This document shows, piece by piece, positions 1-5,946 of a stretch of DNA of 14,526 nucleotides. The DNA lies in assembly GCA_038135065.1 (NCBI GenBank), contig JAYPWI010000050.1:1-14526 (forward strand). Direction: 5' to 3'. A program made the translations under genes and the position numbers. The notes under the pieces were generated by a model. It searched no databases. It was not told the DNA's origin and saw nothing but the letters and a program-made list of their open reading frames with translations. This DNA comes from JAYPWI01 sp038135065. Its GTDB lineage: Bacteria > Actinomycetota > Acidimicrobiia > Acidimicrobiales > Poriferisodalaceae. Within the stretch, counting starts at the first letter, position 1, and the number at the start of each line of letters is the position of its first letter.

Positions 1-732
1 ATGTGGGCCACCGTCGTGCCCCACCTTGTCCCCCACTTCTCGTGCCATGGCCTCGACTTCCGGGGTCACGGGGCATCCCGGCCTACCCAGCAGGGATTCT
101 CGGTCGATCGAGGCAACCTGGTCAGCGAGGTCCTCATGGCCGTCGAGATGCTCGGCGGGCCGGTGCGAGCAGTCGGACACTCTCTTGGCGGCGCAACCAT
201 CGTGCGCACCGAGATCGAACACCCGGGGACGTTCTCATCGATCTGGTTGTTCGAGCCCGTCATCGTGCCGCCCGGGCGCCCGACCCCAGATCACGAACAC
301 CCGCTGGTCACGGCGGCCCGCAAACGGCGTACCCACTTCGACTCGGTCGAAGACGCAGTCACCCGGTTCTGCAGCAAGCCTCCCTTCAACGCCTGCGAAC
401 GGGCGGCCGTCGAGGCCTATGTGGAACTGGGCACGACGCCGGCTGCGTCGGGTGGCGTCGATCTGACCTGCTGGGGAGACACCGAAGCCCGCATCTTCAC
501 ATCGGGAACGCCGACCGACTTCTCCACCCTGGCCGCCATCACCTGTCCCGCCGTGGTGGCCCGCGGTGAGGCCGTCTCAGGGGGCAACGAACTTCCACCG
601 CAGATGGCGGCGCCGGTCGCCGAAGCGCTCGGGAACGGCCGCCTTCTCCCTATGGAGGGCCTGACCCACTTCGGCCCGATGGAAGACGGCCGTGCGGTAG
701 CTCAGGCCATCCTGGAGCACTTCCTGCACTGA
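1..732 (+). CDS. alpha/beta hydrolase, 5'-truncated
   Basis: This is a serine hydrolase of the alpha/beta fold, and its substrate cannot be told. The visible 243 residues hold the nucleophile elbow GHSLGG (residues 59-64, nucleophile Ser61), preceded by a typical LDFRGHGAS segment (18-26). The probable catalytic His is H223 in EGLTHFGP. The usual acid position after the sixth strand reads RGEAVS, so the acid may be Glu190 rather than the common Asp. The frame is open from base 1, and the expected N-terminal strand with its HG oxyanion-hole motif is missing. The real start therefore lies upstream, and the ATG at base 1 is probably internal. The gene converges on the amidohydrolase, and its stop lies inside an inverted repeat. 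The fold is certain; the specific enzyme class is not. Confidence 0.85.
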   Translation: MWATVVPHLVPHFSCHGLDFRGHGASRPTQQGFSVDRGNLVSEVLMAVEMLGGPVRAVGHSLGGATIVRTEIEHPGTFSSIWLFEPVIVPPGRPTPDHEHPLVTAARKRRTHFDSVEDAVTRFCSKPPFNACERAAVEAYVELGTTPAASGGVDLTCWGDTEARIFTSGTPTDFSTLAAITCPAVVARGEAVSGGNELPPQMAAPVAEALGNGRLLPMEGLTHFGPMEDGRAVAQAILEHFLH

Positions 733-754
733 TCAGCGGGCCCCGATCAGTGCA
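725..754. terminator. inverted repeat over the hydrolase stop
   Basis: Bases 725-734 (TGCACTGATC) and 745-754 (GATCAGTGCA) are perfect 10-bp complements around a 10-base loop. The stem contains the TGA stop (730-732) of the alpha/beta hydrolase. It lies between two converging genes, so it could end transcription from both sides. No T tract follows on either strand, so it is not a textbook intrinsic terminator. Confidence 0.5.
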
Positions 755-766
755 CCAGCGGGGCGG

Positions 767-781
767 GCCGGTCAGACCGGC
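767..781. terminator. short GC hairpin over the amidohydrolase stop
   Basis: GCCGG (767-771) and CCGGC (777-781) form a 5-bp stem with loop TCAGA. The loop carries the amidohydrolase stop codon (minus-strand TGA, 774-772). It is the second inverted repeat in the same convergent junction. It is short and without a T tract, so a terminator role is only suggested. Confidence 0.3.
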
Positions 782-1908
782 AGGGCGGCCGGATCGATGT
801 CGTAGAGATCCAGAACGTTGCTCCAGACCATCTTCTCCCGCTCATCTGCGGGGACATCGGCCAGGATGTCGTCGAGAATCGGACGCGAGTTGGGCCAGAT
901 CGAGTCGTGGTGGGGGTAGTCGTTGCCCCACAGGAGGTTGTCGACCCCGATGCTGTGCCGAGTCTGGATCCCGTGGATGTCGTCCTCGAACGTCACCCAG
1001 AAGTTCCGGTCGAAGTACTGACTCGGCTTCATGGTCAGCTCGTCGCTGAGTTCCCACGGTGTGCGATAGGCAGCATGGTCCAGGCGTTGCAGGGTATGCC
1101 CGACCCAGCCCGTCTCGTACTCGGCACACACGAATTTCAGTCCGGGGAAACGTTCGACGACACCGCCGCAGATCAGGTCGATCATGGTGTTCACGATGGT
1201 GGTGTGCGACAGGGTGTATCCCTTGAGGTGACCACCGGGAGTACCCCAATGCTCGGGCATACCGCCCTCGAGGCTCTCCCCGGTGAAGATGTGCATGGTC
1301 AGAGGCACCCCGAACTCCTGGGCCCGGGCCCAGAACGGGTCGAAGTCAGGGTGGCTGTAGGGCTTCTTGGGATCGACGTGGGCGGGGATGGCGAACCCAC
1401 GCACCCCGCGGCTGGCCGAGCGTTCCATCTCGGCGATGGCCCGGTCGATGTCGGGGAGTGGCAGGCACCCAATGCCGATGAGACGGTCCCGGTCGACCGA
1501 GCAGTAGTCGAGGACCCAGTCGTTGTGGTTGCGGAAGGCCGCATCGCGGACCTCGTGGTCCTTCACCGCAAAGGTGAACATCGACAGGCTCGGGTACATG
1601 ACCTCACCGACGATCCCGTCCTGGGTCTGTTCGGCAAGTCGGGCCGACGGGTCCATGACCCCCGGATTGAAGCCGTCGTAGCCCATGGCGATCCGCTCGT
1701 GGGTGGCAGGGTCGTCGAGGCTGGCACCAGCAATGCCCAAGCGGCCCACCGTCACGGCCCGCATCCCGTCAGGAAGCACAACCCAGGTTCCGGGCTTTCC
1801 CAGATGATCCTTCTCGATATACGGGGCCCGATCCCCGAACCGTTCCCGGAGCCCGGCGTAGATCTCTGCTGCTTCCACCACGTGTGAGTCGCAGGAGTAG
1901 TAGCGCAT
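772..1908 (-). CDS. amidohydrolase family 2 metal-dependent hydrolase
   Basis: This 378-residue protein belongs to the amidohydrolase-2 group (TIM-barrel hydrolases and decarboxylases that include ACMSD and related enzymes). The N-terminal metal motif is D-S-H (D7, H9). Further likely ligands or active-site residues are H206 in TMHIFTG, E263 in CAEYETGW and D330 in WGNDYPH. The segment DPSARLAEQTQDGIVGE followed by YPSLSMF (about residues 86-111) is typical of actinobacterial members. The start is supported by GAGGGG (1919-1914) five bases before the ATG. It is divergent from the quinone oxidoreductase across 97 bp, and a TACGCT hexamer (1946-1941) could be its -10. The substrate is unknown; family members act on aromatic or cyclic acids, which would fit the catabolic neighbours. 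Confidence 0.88.
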   Translation of the reverse strand: MRYYSCDSHVVEAAEIYAGLRERFGDRAPYIEKDHLGKPGTWVVLPDGMRAVTVGRLGIAGASLDDPATHERIAMGYDGFNPGVMDPSARLAEQTQDGIVGEVMYPSLSMFTFAVKDHEVRDAAFRNHNDWVLDYCSVDRDRLIGIGCLPLPDIDRAIAEMERSASRGVRGFAIPAHVDPKKPYSHPDFDPFWARAQEFGVPLTMHIFTGESLEGGMPEHWGTPGGHLKGYTLSHTTIVNTMIDLICGGVVERFPGLKFVCAEYETGWVGHTLQRLDHAAYRTPWELSDELTMKPSQYFDRNFWVTFEDDIHGIQTRHSIGVDNLLWGNDYPHHDSIWPNSRPILDDILADVPADEREKMVWSNVLDLYDIDPAALPV

Positions 1909-1940
1909 GGTGTCCCCTCGTGTCCTCGCGTTCGCTGCAC

Positions 1941-1946
1941 AGCGTA
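1941..1946 (-). promoter_or_regulatory. candidate -10 box of the amidohydrolase gene
   Basis: The minus strand reads TACGCT (1946 to 1941), matching TANNNT. It would put the transcript start near 1934, giving a leader of about 26 bases that holds the GAGGGG ribosome binding site. No convincing -35 box sits at the right distance. The opposite-facing box at 1994-1999 shares this spacer. Confidence 0.35.
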
Positions 1947-1993
1947 TCGGCGGAGCAGCGGTCGTGTCGGGTTTGCCAACAGGCTCGTCCGAC

Positions 1994-1999
1994 TACCGT
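1994..1999 (+). promoter_or_regulatory. -10 box for a leaderless start (oxidoreductase)
   Basis: TACCGT lies exactly six bases before the ATG at 2006, so transcription would begin at or next to the A of the start codon. There is no Shine-Dalgarno sequence before this ATG, as expected for a leaderless mRNA. TTGCCA (1973-1978) resembles a -35 box but with a short 15-base spacer. GTCGG (1966-1970) and CCGAC (1989-1993) form an inverted repeat just before the hexamer and might be an operator. Confidence 0.5.
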
Positions 2000-2005
2000 G
2001 CAACG

Positions 2006-2989
2006 ATGCGCGCTGTCGAGATTCAATCCCTCACTGGCCCGGCCGGGGTGGCCGTCGTCGATGCCCCCGAACCCTCCGATGATCCGTCTCGAGTCGTGGT
2101 GGACATCGTGTGTGGGGGTGTGTCGTTCCCCGACCTCCTCCAGAGCCAGGGCCTCTATCAGATCCGGCCCGAGCCTCCCTTCCGACCGGGGATCGAAGCC
2201 AGCGGGGTGGTGCGCTCCGCCCCGCCGGATTCCGGCTTCGCACCGGGCGACCGGGTCGCGGTGTGGACCGGGGCATGCCTAGCCGAGGTAGCCAGCGCCA
2301 AACCCGCAGACGTCTTCCACCTGCCCGAAGAGCTGTCGTTCGAAGAGGGCGCGGCCCTCGTCATGAACTACCAGACGGCCGTGTTCTGCATGATCGACCG
2401 GGGCCGACTGGCCGCAGGCGAATCGGTGCTGATCCTCGGCGCAGCTGGCGGGGTCGGCACCTCGGGCATCCAGGTGGCCAAGGCCGTCGGCGCCGCACAG
2501 GTCATCGGTCTCGTGTCGACCGAGGAGAAAGCCGAGATCGCACGGGCAGCTGGAGCGGACGAGGTGGTGGTCATCTCCGACAGCTGGAAGGACGAGGTGA
2601 TGGCGCTGACCGGCGGTCGGGGCGTCGACATGACCTACGACCCCGTCGGAGGGGATCGCTTCCTCGACGGAATCCGGGCGTTGGCCCGGTTCGGGCGGCT
2701 CGTGGTGGTGGGCTTCGCCGCCGGCGACATCCCGACCGTGAAGGTCAACAGACTGCTGTTGCGCAACGTGTCCCTCGTCGGAGCAGCCTGGGGCGAAGCG
2801 GTGGCCGCCGACCCCACCATTCCCGCCGACATCCATCGGCGGCTCGTCCCCATGATCGAATCGGGGGCCATCCGCCCGCCCATCGGACAGGTCCTCCCCC
2901 TCGAGGAGGCAGCAGAGGCCTACCGCCTCCTCGACGAACGCGAAGCGGTGGCCAAGGTGCTGCTGCGGATGCGTCCGGACCCGAGCTGA
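2006..2989 (+). CDS. NADPH:quinone oxidoreductase-like MDR protein
   Basis: This 327-residue zinc-free medium-chain dehydrogenase/reductase resembles quinone oxidoreductases, which reduce quinones or enones with NADPH. Visible parts are the catalytic GroES-like domain (about 1-115) with PGIEASGVV (61-69) and GDRVAVW (81-87), then the Rossmann domain with GAAGGVGTSGIQVAKAVGA (145-163). The GHE zinc motif and the structural-zinc cysteines are absent, which fits the quinone-reductase branch. I chose the ATG at 2006 over an in-frame ATG at 1907. The latter overlaps the start of the divergent gene and adds 33 residues unlike the family N-terminus, whereas MRAVEI is the usual beginning. The crotonase follows 17 bp downstream. 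In this setting it might act on enoyl- or acryloyl-type intermediates, but that is inference. Confidence 0.88.
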   Translation: MRAVEIQSLTGPAGVAVVDAPEPSDDPSRVVVDIVCGGVSFPDLLQSQGLYQIRPEPPFRPGIEASGVVRSAPPDSGFAPGDRVAVWTGACLAEVASAKPADVFHLPEELSFEEGAALVMNYQTAVFCMIDRGRLAAGESVLILGAAGGVGTSGIQVAKAVGAAQVIGLVSTEEKAEIARAAGADEVVVISDSWKDEVMALTGGRGVDMTYDPVGGDRFLDGIRALARFGRLVVVGFAAGDIPTVKVNRLLLRNVSLVGAAWGEAVAADPTIPADIHRRLVPMIESGAIRPPIGQVLPLEEAAEAYRLLDEREAVAKVLLRMRPDPS

Positions 2990-2994
2990 CTGGC

Positions 2995-3000
2995 TACCGT
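2995..3000 (+). promoter_or_regulatory. -10 box for a leaderless start (crotonase)
   Basis: TACCGT, the same hexamer as at 1994-1999, lies exactly six bases before the ATG at 3007. It falls in the 17-bp gap after the oxidoreductase stop. No Shine-Dalgarno sequence is present. The crotonase may therefore have its own promoter and leaderless transcript even though it is tightly packed behind the upstream gene. Confidence 0.5.
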
Positions 3001-3006
3001 GCGCCC

Positions 3007-3801
3007 ATGACCGACACCCTGCTGTACGAGGTGCGCGACCAGGTCGGCCTCATCACCTTCAACCGGCCCGAGCGGATGAACACCATCAGCATTCCCATGC
3101 TGAACGCCCTGTCCGACCGCCTCCTCGAGGCCGATCACGATCCAGCCGTGCGAGTCATCGTCATCACCGGCCAGGGCCGGGCATGGTGCGCCGGGCTGGA
3201 CATCGCAGCTGCCAATGAGGGCTCGGGCATTTCGGCCGAGTCGGCGGCGGGAGCAACAGGCGAGTTCGACCTCCGCGGCGCGCCCCCCGTCGTGCTCCAC
3301 AAGATCGACACCCCGACCATCGCGGCCCTCAACGGTGGGGCAGCCGGGTACGGCATGGACCTCGCCCTCGGGTGTGACCTGCGCATCGCTGCATCGACGG
3401 CCAAGCTGTCGGCCGCCTACACGGCTCGGGGTCTGATCCCCGAGTCCGGCGGCACCTGGCTGCTTCCCCGGATCGTCGGCTGGTCCCGGGCCGCCGAACT
3501 GCTCTTCACCGGAGCCACCCTGAGCGCCCACGAGGCCCTCGAAGCCGGTCTGGTGAGCAGGGTCGTCGAACCCGCTGACCTGCTGAACGAGGCCCTCGAC
3601 CTGGCGGGCCGTATCGCTGCGAATGCGCCACTTGCCGTGCGGGCCGCAAAGCGACTCATGCGCCACGCCCAGACCGAGGACCTCGAGGACCATGTAGCCC
3701 GCCAGTACCTGGCCCTCCTGCCCCTGTTCGGGACCAACGATTTCGCCGAGGGGTTGACCGCCTACCTCGAGAAGCGTCCACCCCGCTTCGAGGGATCCTG
3801 A
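3007..3801 (+). CDS. enoyl-CoA hydratase/isomerase (crotonase) family, PaaG-like
   Basis: This is a 264-residue crotonase-fold enzyme acting on acyl-CoA thioesters. Seen: NRPERMN (19-25), the oxyanion-hole region RAWCAGLDI (58-66), the NGGAAGYGMDLALGCD helix (109-124), then GLIPESGGTWLLPRIVG (142-158). By hand alignment to rat mitochondrial hydratase, the two catalytic glutamates (E144, E164) become D118 and Y138. The LIPESGGTWLLPR stretch instead resembles PaaG, the ring 1,2-epoxyphenylacetyl-CoA isomerase, whose acidic residue in that loop is catalytic; E146 would be the equivalent here. An isomerase-type reaction is therefore more likely than simple hydration. The start is set by the leaderless hexamer and the MTDTLLYEV beginning; the open frame to the left is antisense-like extension. 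NIPSNAP follows after 44 bp. Confidence 0.88.
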   Translation: MTDTLLYEVRDQVGLITFNRPERMNTISIPMLNALSDRLLEADHDPAVRVIVITGQGRAWCAGLDIAAANEGSGISAESAAGATGEFDLRGAPPVVLHKIDTPTIAALNGGAAGYGMDLALGCDLRIAASTAKLSAAYTARGLIPESGGTWLLPRIVGWSRAAELLFTGATLSAHEALEAGLVSRVVEPADLLNEALDLAGRIAANAPLAVRAAKRLMRHAQTEDLEDHVARQYLALLPLFGTNDFAEGLTAYLEKRPPRFEGS

Positions 3802-3832
3802 CCACCCTGGCCACGCTCACCCTGACCCCCAC

Positions 3833-3840
3833 GGAGGAGG
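3833..3840 (+). promoter_or_regulatory. strong Shine-Dalgarno of the NIPSNAP gene
   Basis: GGAGGAGG, five bases before the ATG at 3846, is one of the best ribosome binding sites in the window. It contrasts with the genes at 2006 and 3007, which have none. Confidence 0.75.
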
Positions 3841-3845
3841 ATCCA

Positions 3846-4169
3846 ATGACCCTGTACGAACGCCGCACCTACGACGTGACCGTCGGACAGATGGGCGAAG
3901 TCGTGCGCTTGTATCGGGACGAGGGCTTTCCCGCCCTGCAGGCCGGCGGGTTCGACGAACACCTGGTCGGATACTTCCTGTCCGACACGGGGCCGCTGCA
4001 CCAGCTGATCCACGTCTGGCGCTTCGACGACGACGCAGACCGCCGGGACTTCTGGTCCCGCTTGTTCGCCGACGAGCCGTTCATGGCTTTCGCCGCCCAA
4101 CTCCGGCCGTTGTTGGCCCGTCAGGAAATCCAGCTGATGCAGCCAGCCCCCTGGGGGCCCAACCCCTGA
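3846..4169 (+). CDS. NIPSNAP family protein
   Basis: This 107-residue ferredoxin-fold-like protein of the NIPSNAP family begins MTLYERRTY, the usual first strand. Its VRLYRDEGFPAL helix, GYFLSDTGPLHQLIHVWRF core (around 46-64) and DRRDFW segment are also family hallmarks. The biochemical role of bacterial members is not well defined. They often stand beside oxidoreductases and acyl-CoA genes and may be dimeric alpha/beta-barrel enzymes or binding proteins. A strong GGAGGAGG (3833-3840) five bases before the ATG fixes the start, so unlike the two genes upstream it is not leaderless and may be co-transcribed with the crotonase 44 bp away. Its stop lies inside a hairpin shared with the end of ribH. 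Confidence 0.82.
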   Translation: MTLYERRTYDVTVGQMGEVVRLYRDEGFPALQAGGFDEHLVGYFLSDTGPLHQLIHVWRFDDDADRRDFWSRLFADEPFMAFAAQLRPLLARQEIQLMQPAPWGPNP

Positions 4170-4180
4170 ACTCGATCAGG
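4165..4180. terminator. hairpin holding both convergent stop codons
   Basis: CCTGA (4165-4169) and TCAGG (4176-4180) are complementary across a 6-base loop. One arm contains the NIPSNAP stop and the other the ribH stop (minus strand). A second tight GC hairpin, GCCCC-CTG-GGGGC (4146-4158), lies just inside the NIPSNAP end. Only six bases separate the two genes, so this is the only place for a bidirectional terminator. Confidence 0.4.
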
Positions 4181-4655
4181 ACCAGTCGGCCACCAGCCGG
4201 GCCATCTGCACCGCAACCAGTGCTGCTTCCTCGCCGACGTTGTGGCCGCCCGGCCCCTCGCTACGGGCCAGGGCCTGCTCGTCGTTCTCCACGGTAACCA
4301 GACCGAACGCAATGGGTACCCCCGTGTCGAGCTGGACCCGTTGGACCCCAGTCGCTGCCCCTTCCGAGACCAACTCGTAGTGGGTGGTTTCTCCTCGGAT
4401 CACCGCCCCGATGGTCACGATGGCGTCGGCTCGACCCGACACGGCGACAGCCCGGCAGGCCATGGGGATCTCGAAGCAGCCGGGCACCGCCACCTGCTCG
4501 ACATCGGACACCCCGAGCGCAACCAGGCCACGGTCCACTCCGTCAGCCAGCCGGCCCACGATGACCTCGTTCCACGACGCCCGCACCACGACCACCCGCA
4601 GGCCGCGCCCGTCCAGTCCTTCGGGTGCCGCCGCTCGTTCGTCTCCACTGGCCAT
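4176..4655 (-). CDS. ribH: 6,7-dimethyl-8-ribityllumazine synthase
   Basis: RibH condenses 5-amino-6-ribitylamino-uracil with 3,4-dihydroxybutanone 4-phosphate, the next-to-last step of riboflavin synthesis in the cytoplasm, usually as a 60-mer or pentamer. The 159-residue length is typical. Seen: ASWNE (26-30, with Trp28 in the ring-stacking position), VPGCFEIP (57-64), IRGETTHYE (86-94, catalytic His92) and PIAFGLVTVENDEQA (114-128). Arg131 matches the phosphate-binding Arg. The usual NKG motif reads NVG (139-141), so the conserved Lys is Val140. No other rib gene is in the window. The ATG at 4655 sits six bases after TAGCGT, suggesting a leaderless transcript. It is divergent from the acyl-CoA dehydrogenase, which is itself a flavoenzyme. 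Confidence 0.95.
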   Translation of the reverse strand: MASGDERAAAPEGLDGRGLRVVVVRASWNEVIVGRLADGVDRGLVALGVSDVEQVAVPGCFEIPMACRAVAVSGRADAIVTIGAVIRGETTHYELVSEGAATGVQRVQLDTGVPIAFGLVTVENDEQALARSEGPGGHNVGEEAALVAVQMARLVADWS

Positions 4656-4661
4656 GCCTCG

Positions 4662-4667
4662 ACGCTA
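4662..4667 (-). promoter_or_regulatory. -10 box for a leaderless start (ribH)
   Basis: The minus strand reads TAGCGT (4667 to 4662), then exactly six bases, then the ribH ATG (4655). The spacing is identical to that at 2006, 3007 and 5947. No FMN-riboswitch-length leader can exist if this promoter is used, because the transcript would start at the coding region. Confidence 0.5.
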
Positions 4668-4726
4668 CCGGGCCGCCCCGGTTCGGACGAGACCAACCCA
4701 CTGTGGCAGGCTCGCCGCGCACCCAT

Positions 4727-4744
4727 GGCCGGGCCTGACCGGCC
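4727..4744 (+). repeat. inverted repeat upstream of the acyl-CoA dehydrogenase gene
   Basis: GGCCGG (4727-4732) and CCGGCC (4739-4744) form a perfect 6-bp stem with a 6-base loop, 20 bases before the start codon at 4765. It could be an operator or a leader hairpin. CAGGCT (4707-4712) upstream could be a weak -10, putting the repeat in the leader. The role is unproven, and GC-rich DNA makes such repeats by chance. Confidence 0.25.
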
Positions 4745-4764
4745 CCAGTCATCCGGAGAGGTCG

Positions 4765-5937
4765 ATGCTGCTCACCCCCGAACAACAGGCCATCCGCGAC
4801 ACAGCCCGAGCCTTCGCCCGCGCTGAGATCGCCCCCCATGCCCAGCGCTGGGAGGACGAGGGGGGAGCCCCCCGGGACCTGTACCGCAGGATGGGCGAGG
4901 TCGGGCTCATGGGCATGCTCGTGGACCAGCAGCACGGCGGCCAGGGTGCCGATTTCGTGAGCTACGCCCTGGCCATCGAAGAGATCTCAGCAGCCGACGG
5001 TGGGGTCAGCAACGTGATGGCGGCCAACAACTCGCCCGTCTCGCTCGCCGTGCAGACCTACGGCACCACAGAACAGCAAGATCGCTACCTGCCCCGCCTG
5101 GTCACCGGTGAGTGGCTGGGGTGCATCCACCTCACCGAACCCCACACCGGCTCGGATGCAGCGGCCATCACCACCCGGGCCCGCCGGGATGGTGACGACT
5201 GGGTGCTCGACGGTCACAAGGCGTTCATCACTGCGGGGTCCACCGCTGAGGTGGCCATGATCATCGCGGTGACCGACCCCGGCGCAGGCAAGCGGGGCAT
5301 CTCGGCCTTCCTCACCACCACGGACAACCCCGGCTACCAGGTCATCTCCCGCGAACGGAAGCTCGGCCACCGCACCAACGACACCTGCCAGATCTCCTTC
5401 GACCAGATGCGCATCCCGGCCGATGCGGTGCTCGGTGAGATCGGCCGGGGCCTGGGCATCGCCCTGGGCAGCCTCGTACTGGGCCGCATCGGGGTGGCCG
5501 CCCAGGCCACCGGGGCAGCCCGAGCCGCCCTGGCGGCCGCCCACGCCTATTCCAAGGAACGGGTGACCTTCGGCGCCCCCATCGCCAGCCACCAGGGTGT
5601 CGCGTTCAAGCTGGCCGAGTTGGCGACCGAGGTCGAGGCGGCCCGACAGCTGTACCTGCATGCTGCGGTGCTGCGCGATGCCGGCCAGGACTGCACCCGG
5701 GAGGCGTCCATGGCGAAGCTCTTCGCGTCGGAGATGGCCGAACGGGTCTGCTCGGGGGCCATCCAGGTCCTGGGCGGGTACGGCTTCCTGACCGACCACG
5801 GGGTGGAGAAGATCTATCGGGACGCTCGGGTGTACCAGATCTACGAAGGCACCTCCGAGGTGCAGAAGATCTTGATCCACCGCCTGCTGGACGGGGCCGA
5901 CGGGTTCGACCACCCCCTTGGCGGGGGTCGCGCCTAG
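4765..5937 (+). CDS. acyl-CoA dehydrogenase
   Basis: This 390-residue FAD enzyme introduces a trans-2 double bond into an acyl-CoA and passes electrons to electron-transfer flavoprotein. The all-alpha N-terminal domain begins LTPEQQAIRDTARAFA; the middle beta domain holds HLTEPHTGSDAA (122-133); the C-terminal domain holds ERVTFGAPIASHQ (265-277), QVLGGYGF (334-341) and YEGTSEVQKILIHR (360-373). Glu361 is at the catalytic-base position of the medium- and short-chain enzymes. Length is normal. The ATG at 4765 follows GGAGAGG (4755-4761); an in-frame upstream extension to 4384 is antisense to ribH and was rejected. The stop TAG (5935-5937) overlaps a promoter-like hexamer for hyuA nine bases downstream. 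Chain length and substrate cannot be assigned. Confidence 0.93.
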   Translation: MLLTPEQQAIRDTARAFARAEIAPHAQRWEDEGGAPRDLYRRMGEVGLMGMLVDQQHGGQGADFVSYALAIEEISAADGGVSNVMAANNSPVSLAVQTYGTTEQQDRYLPRLVTGEWLGCIHLTEPHTGSDAAAITTRARRDGDDWVLDGHKAFITAGSTAEVAMIIAVTDPGAGKRGISAFLTTTDNPGYQVISRERKLGHRTNDTCQISFDQMRIPADAVLGEIGRGLGIALGSLVLGRIGVAAQATGAARAALAAAHAYSKERVTFGAPIASHQGVAFKLAELATEVEAARQLYLHAAVLRDAGQDCTREASMAKLFASEMAERVCSGAIQVLGGYGFLTDHGVEKIYRDARVYQIYEGTSEVQKILIHRLLDGADGFDHPLGGGRA

Positions 5938-5940
5938 CCT
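5935..5940 (+). promoter_or_regulatory. -10 box for a leaderless start (hyuA), overlapping a stop codon
   Basis: TAGCCT ends six bases before the hyuA ATG (5947). Its first three bases are the TAG stop of the acyl-CoA dehydrogenase. No ribosome binding site precedes hyuA. The gene may be both read through from upstream and started here as a leaderless message. Confidence 0.45.
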
Positions 5941-5946
5941 GCCCGA

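Noticed and set aside
907..1887. 326-codon open frame on the plus strand
   Set aside because: Antisense shadow of the amidohydrolase with no recognisable motif.
2110..3006. Upstream in-frame extension of the crotonase
   Set aside because: The extension lies in another frame of the oxidoreductase and is Arg/Gly-rich shadow; the family N-terminus starts at 3007.
4384..4764. Upstream in-frame extension of the acyl-CoA dehydrogenase
   Set aside because: It overlaps ribH in antisense, and the family start with a ribosome binding site is at 4765.
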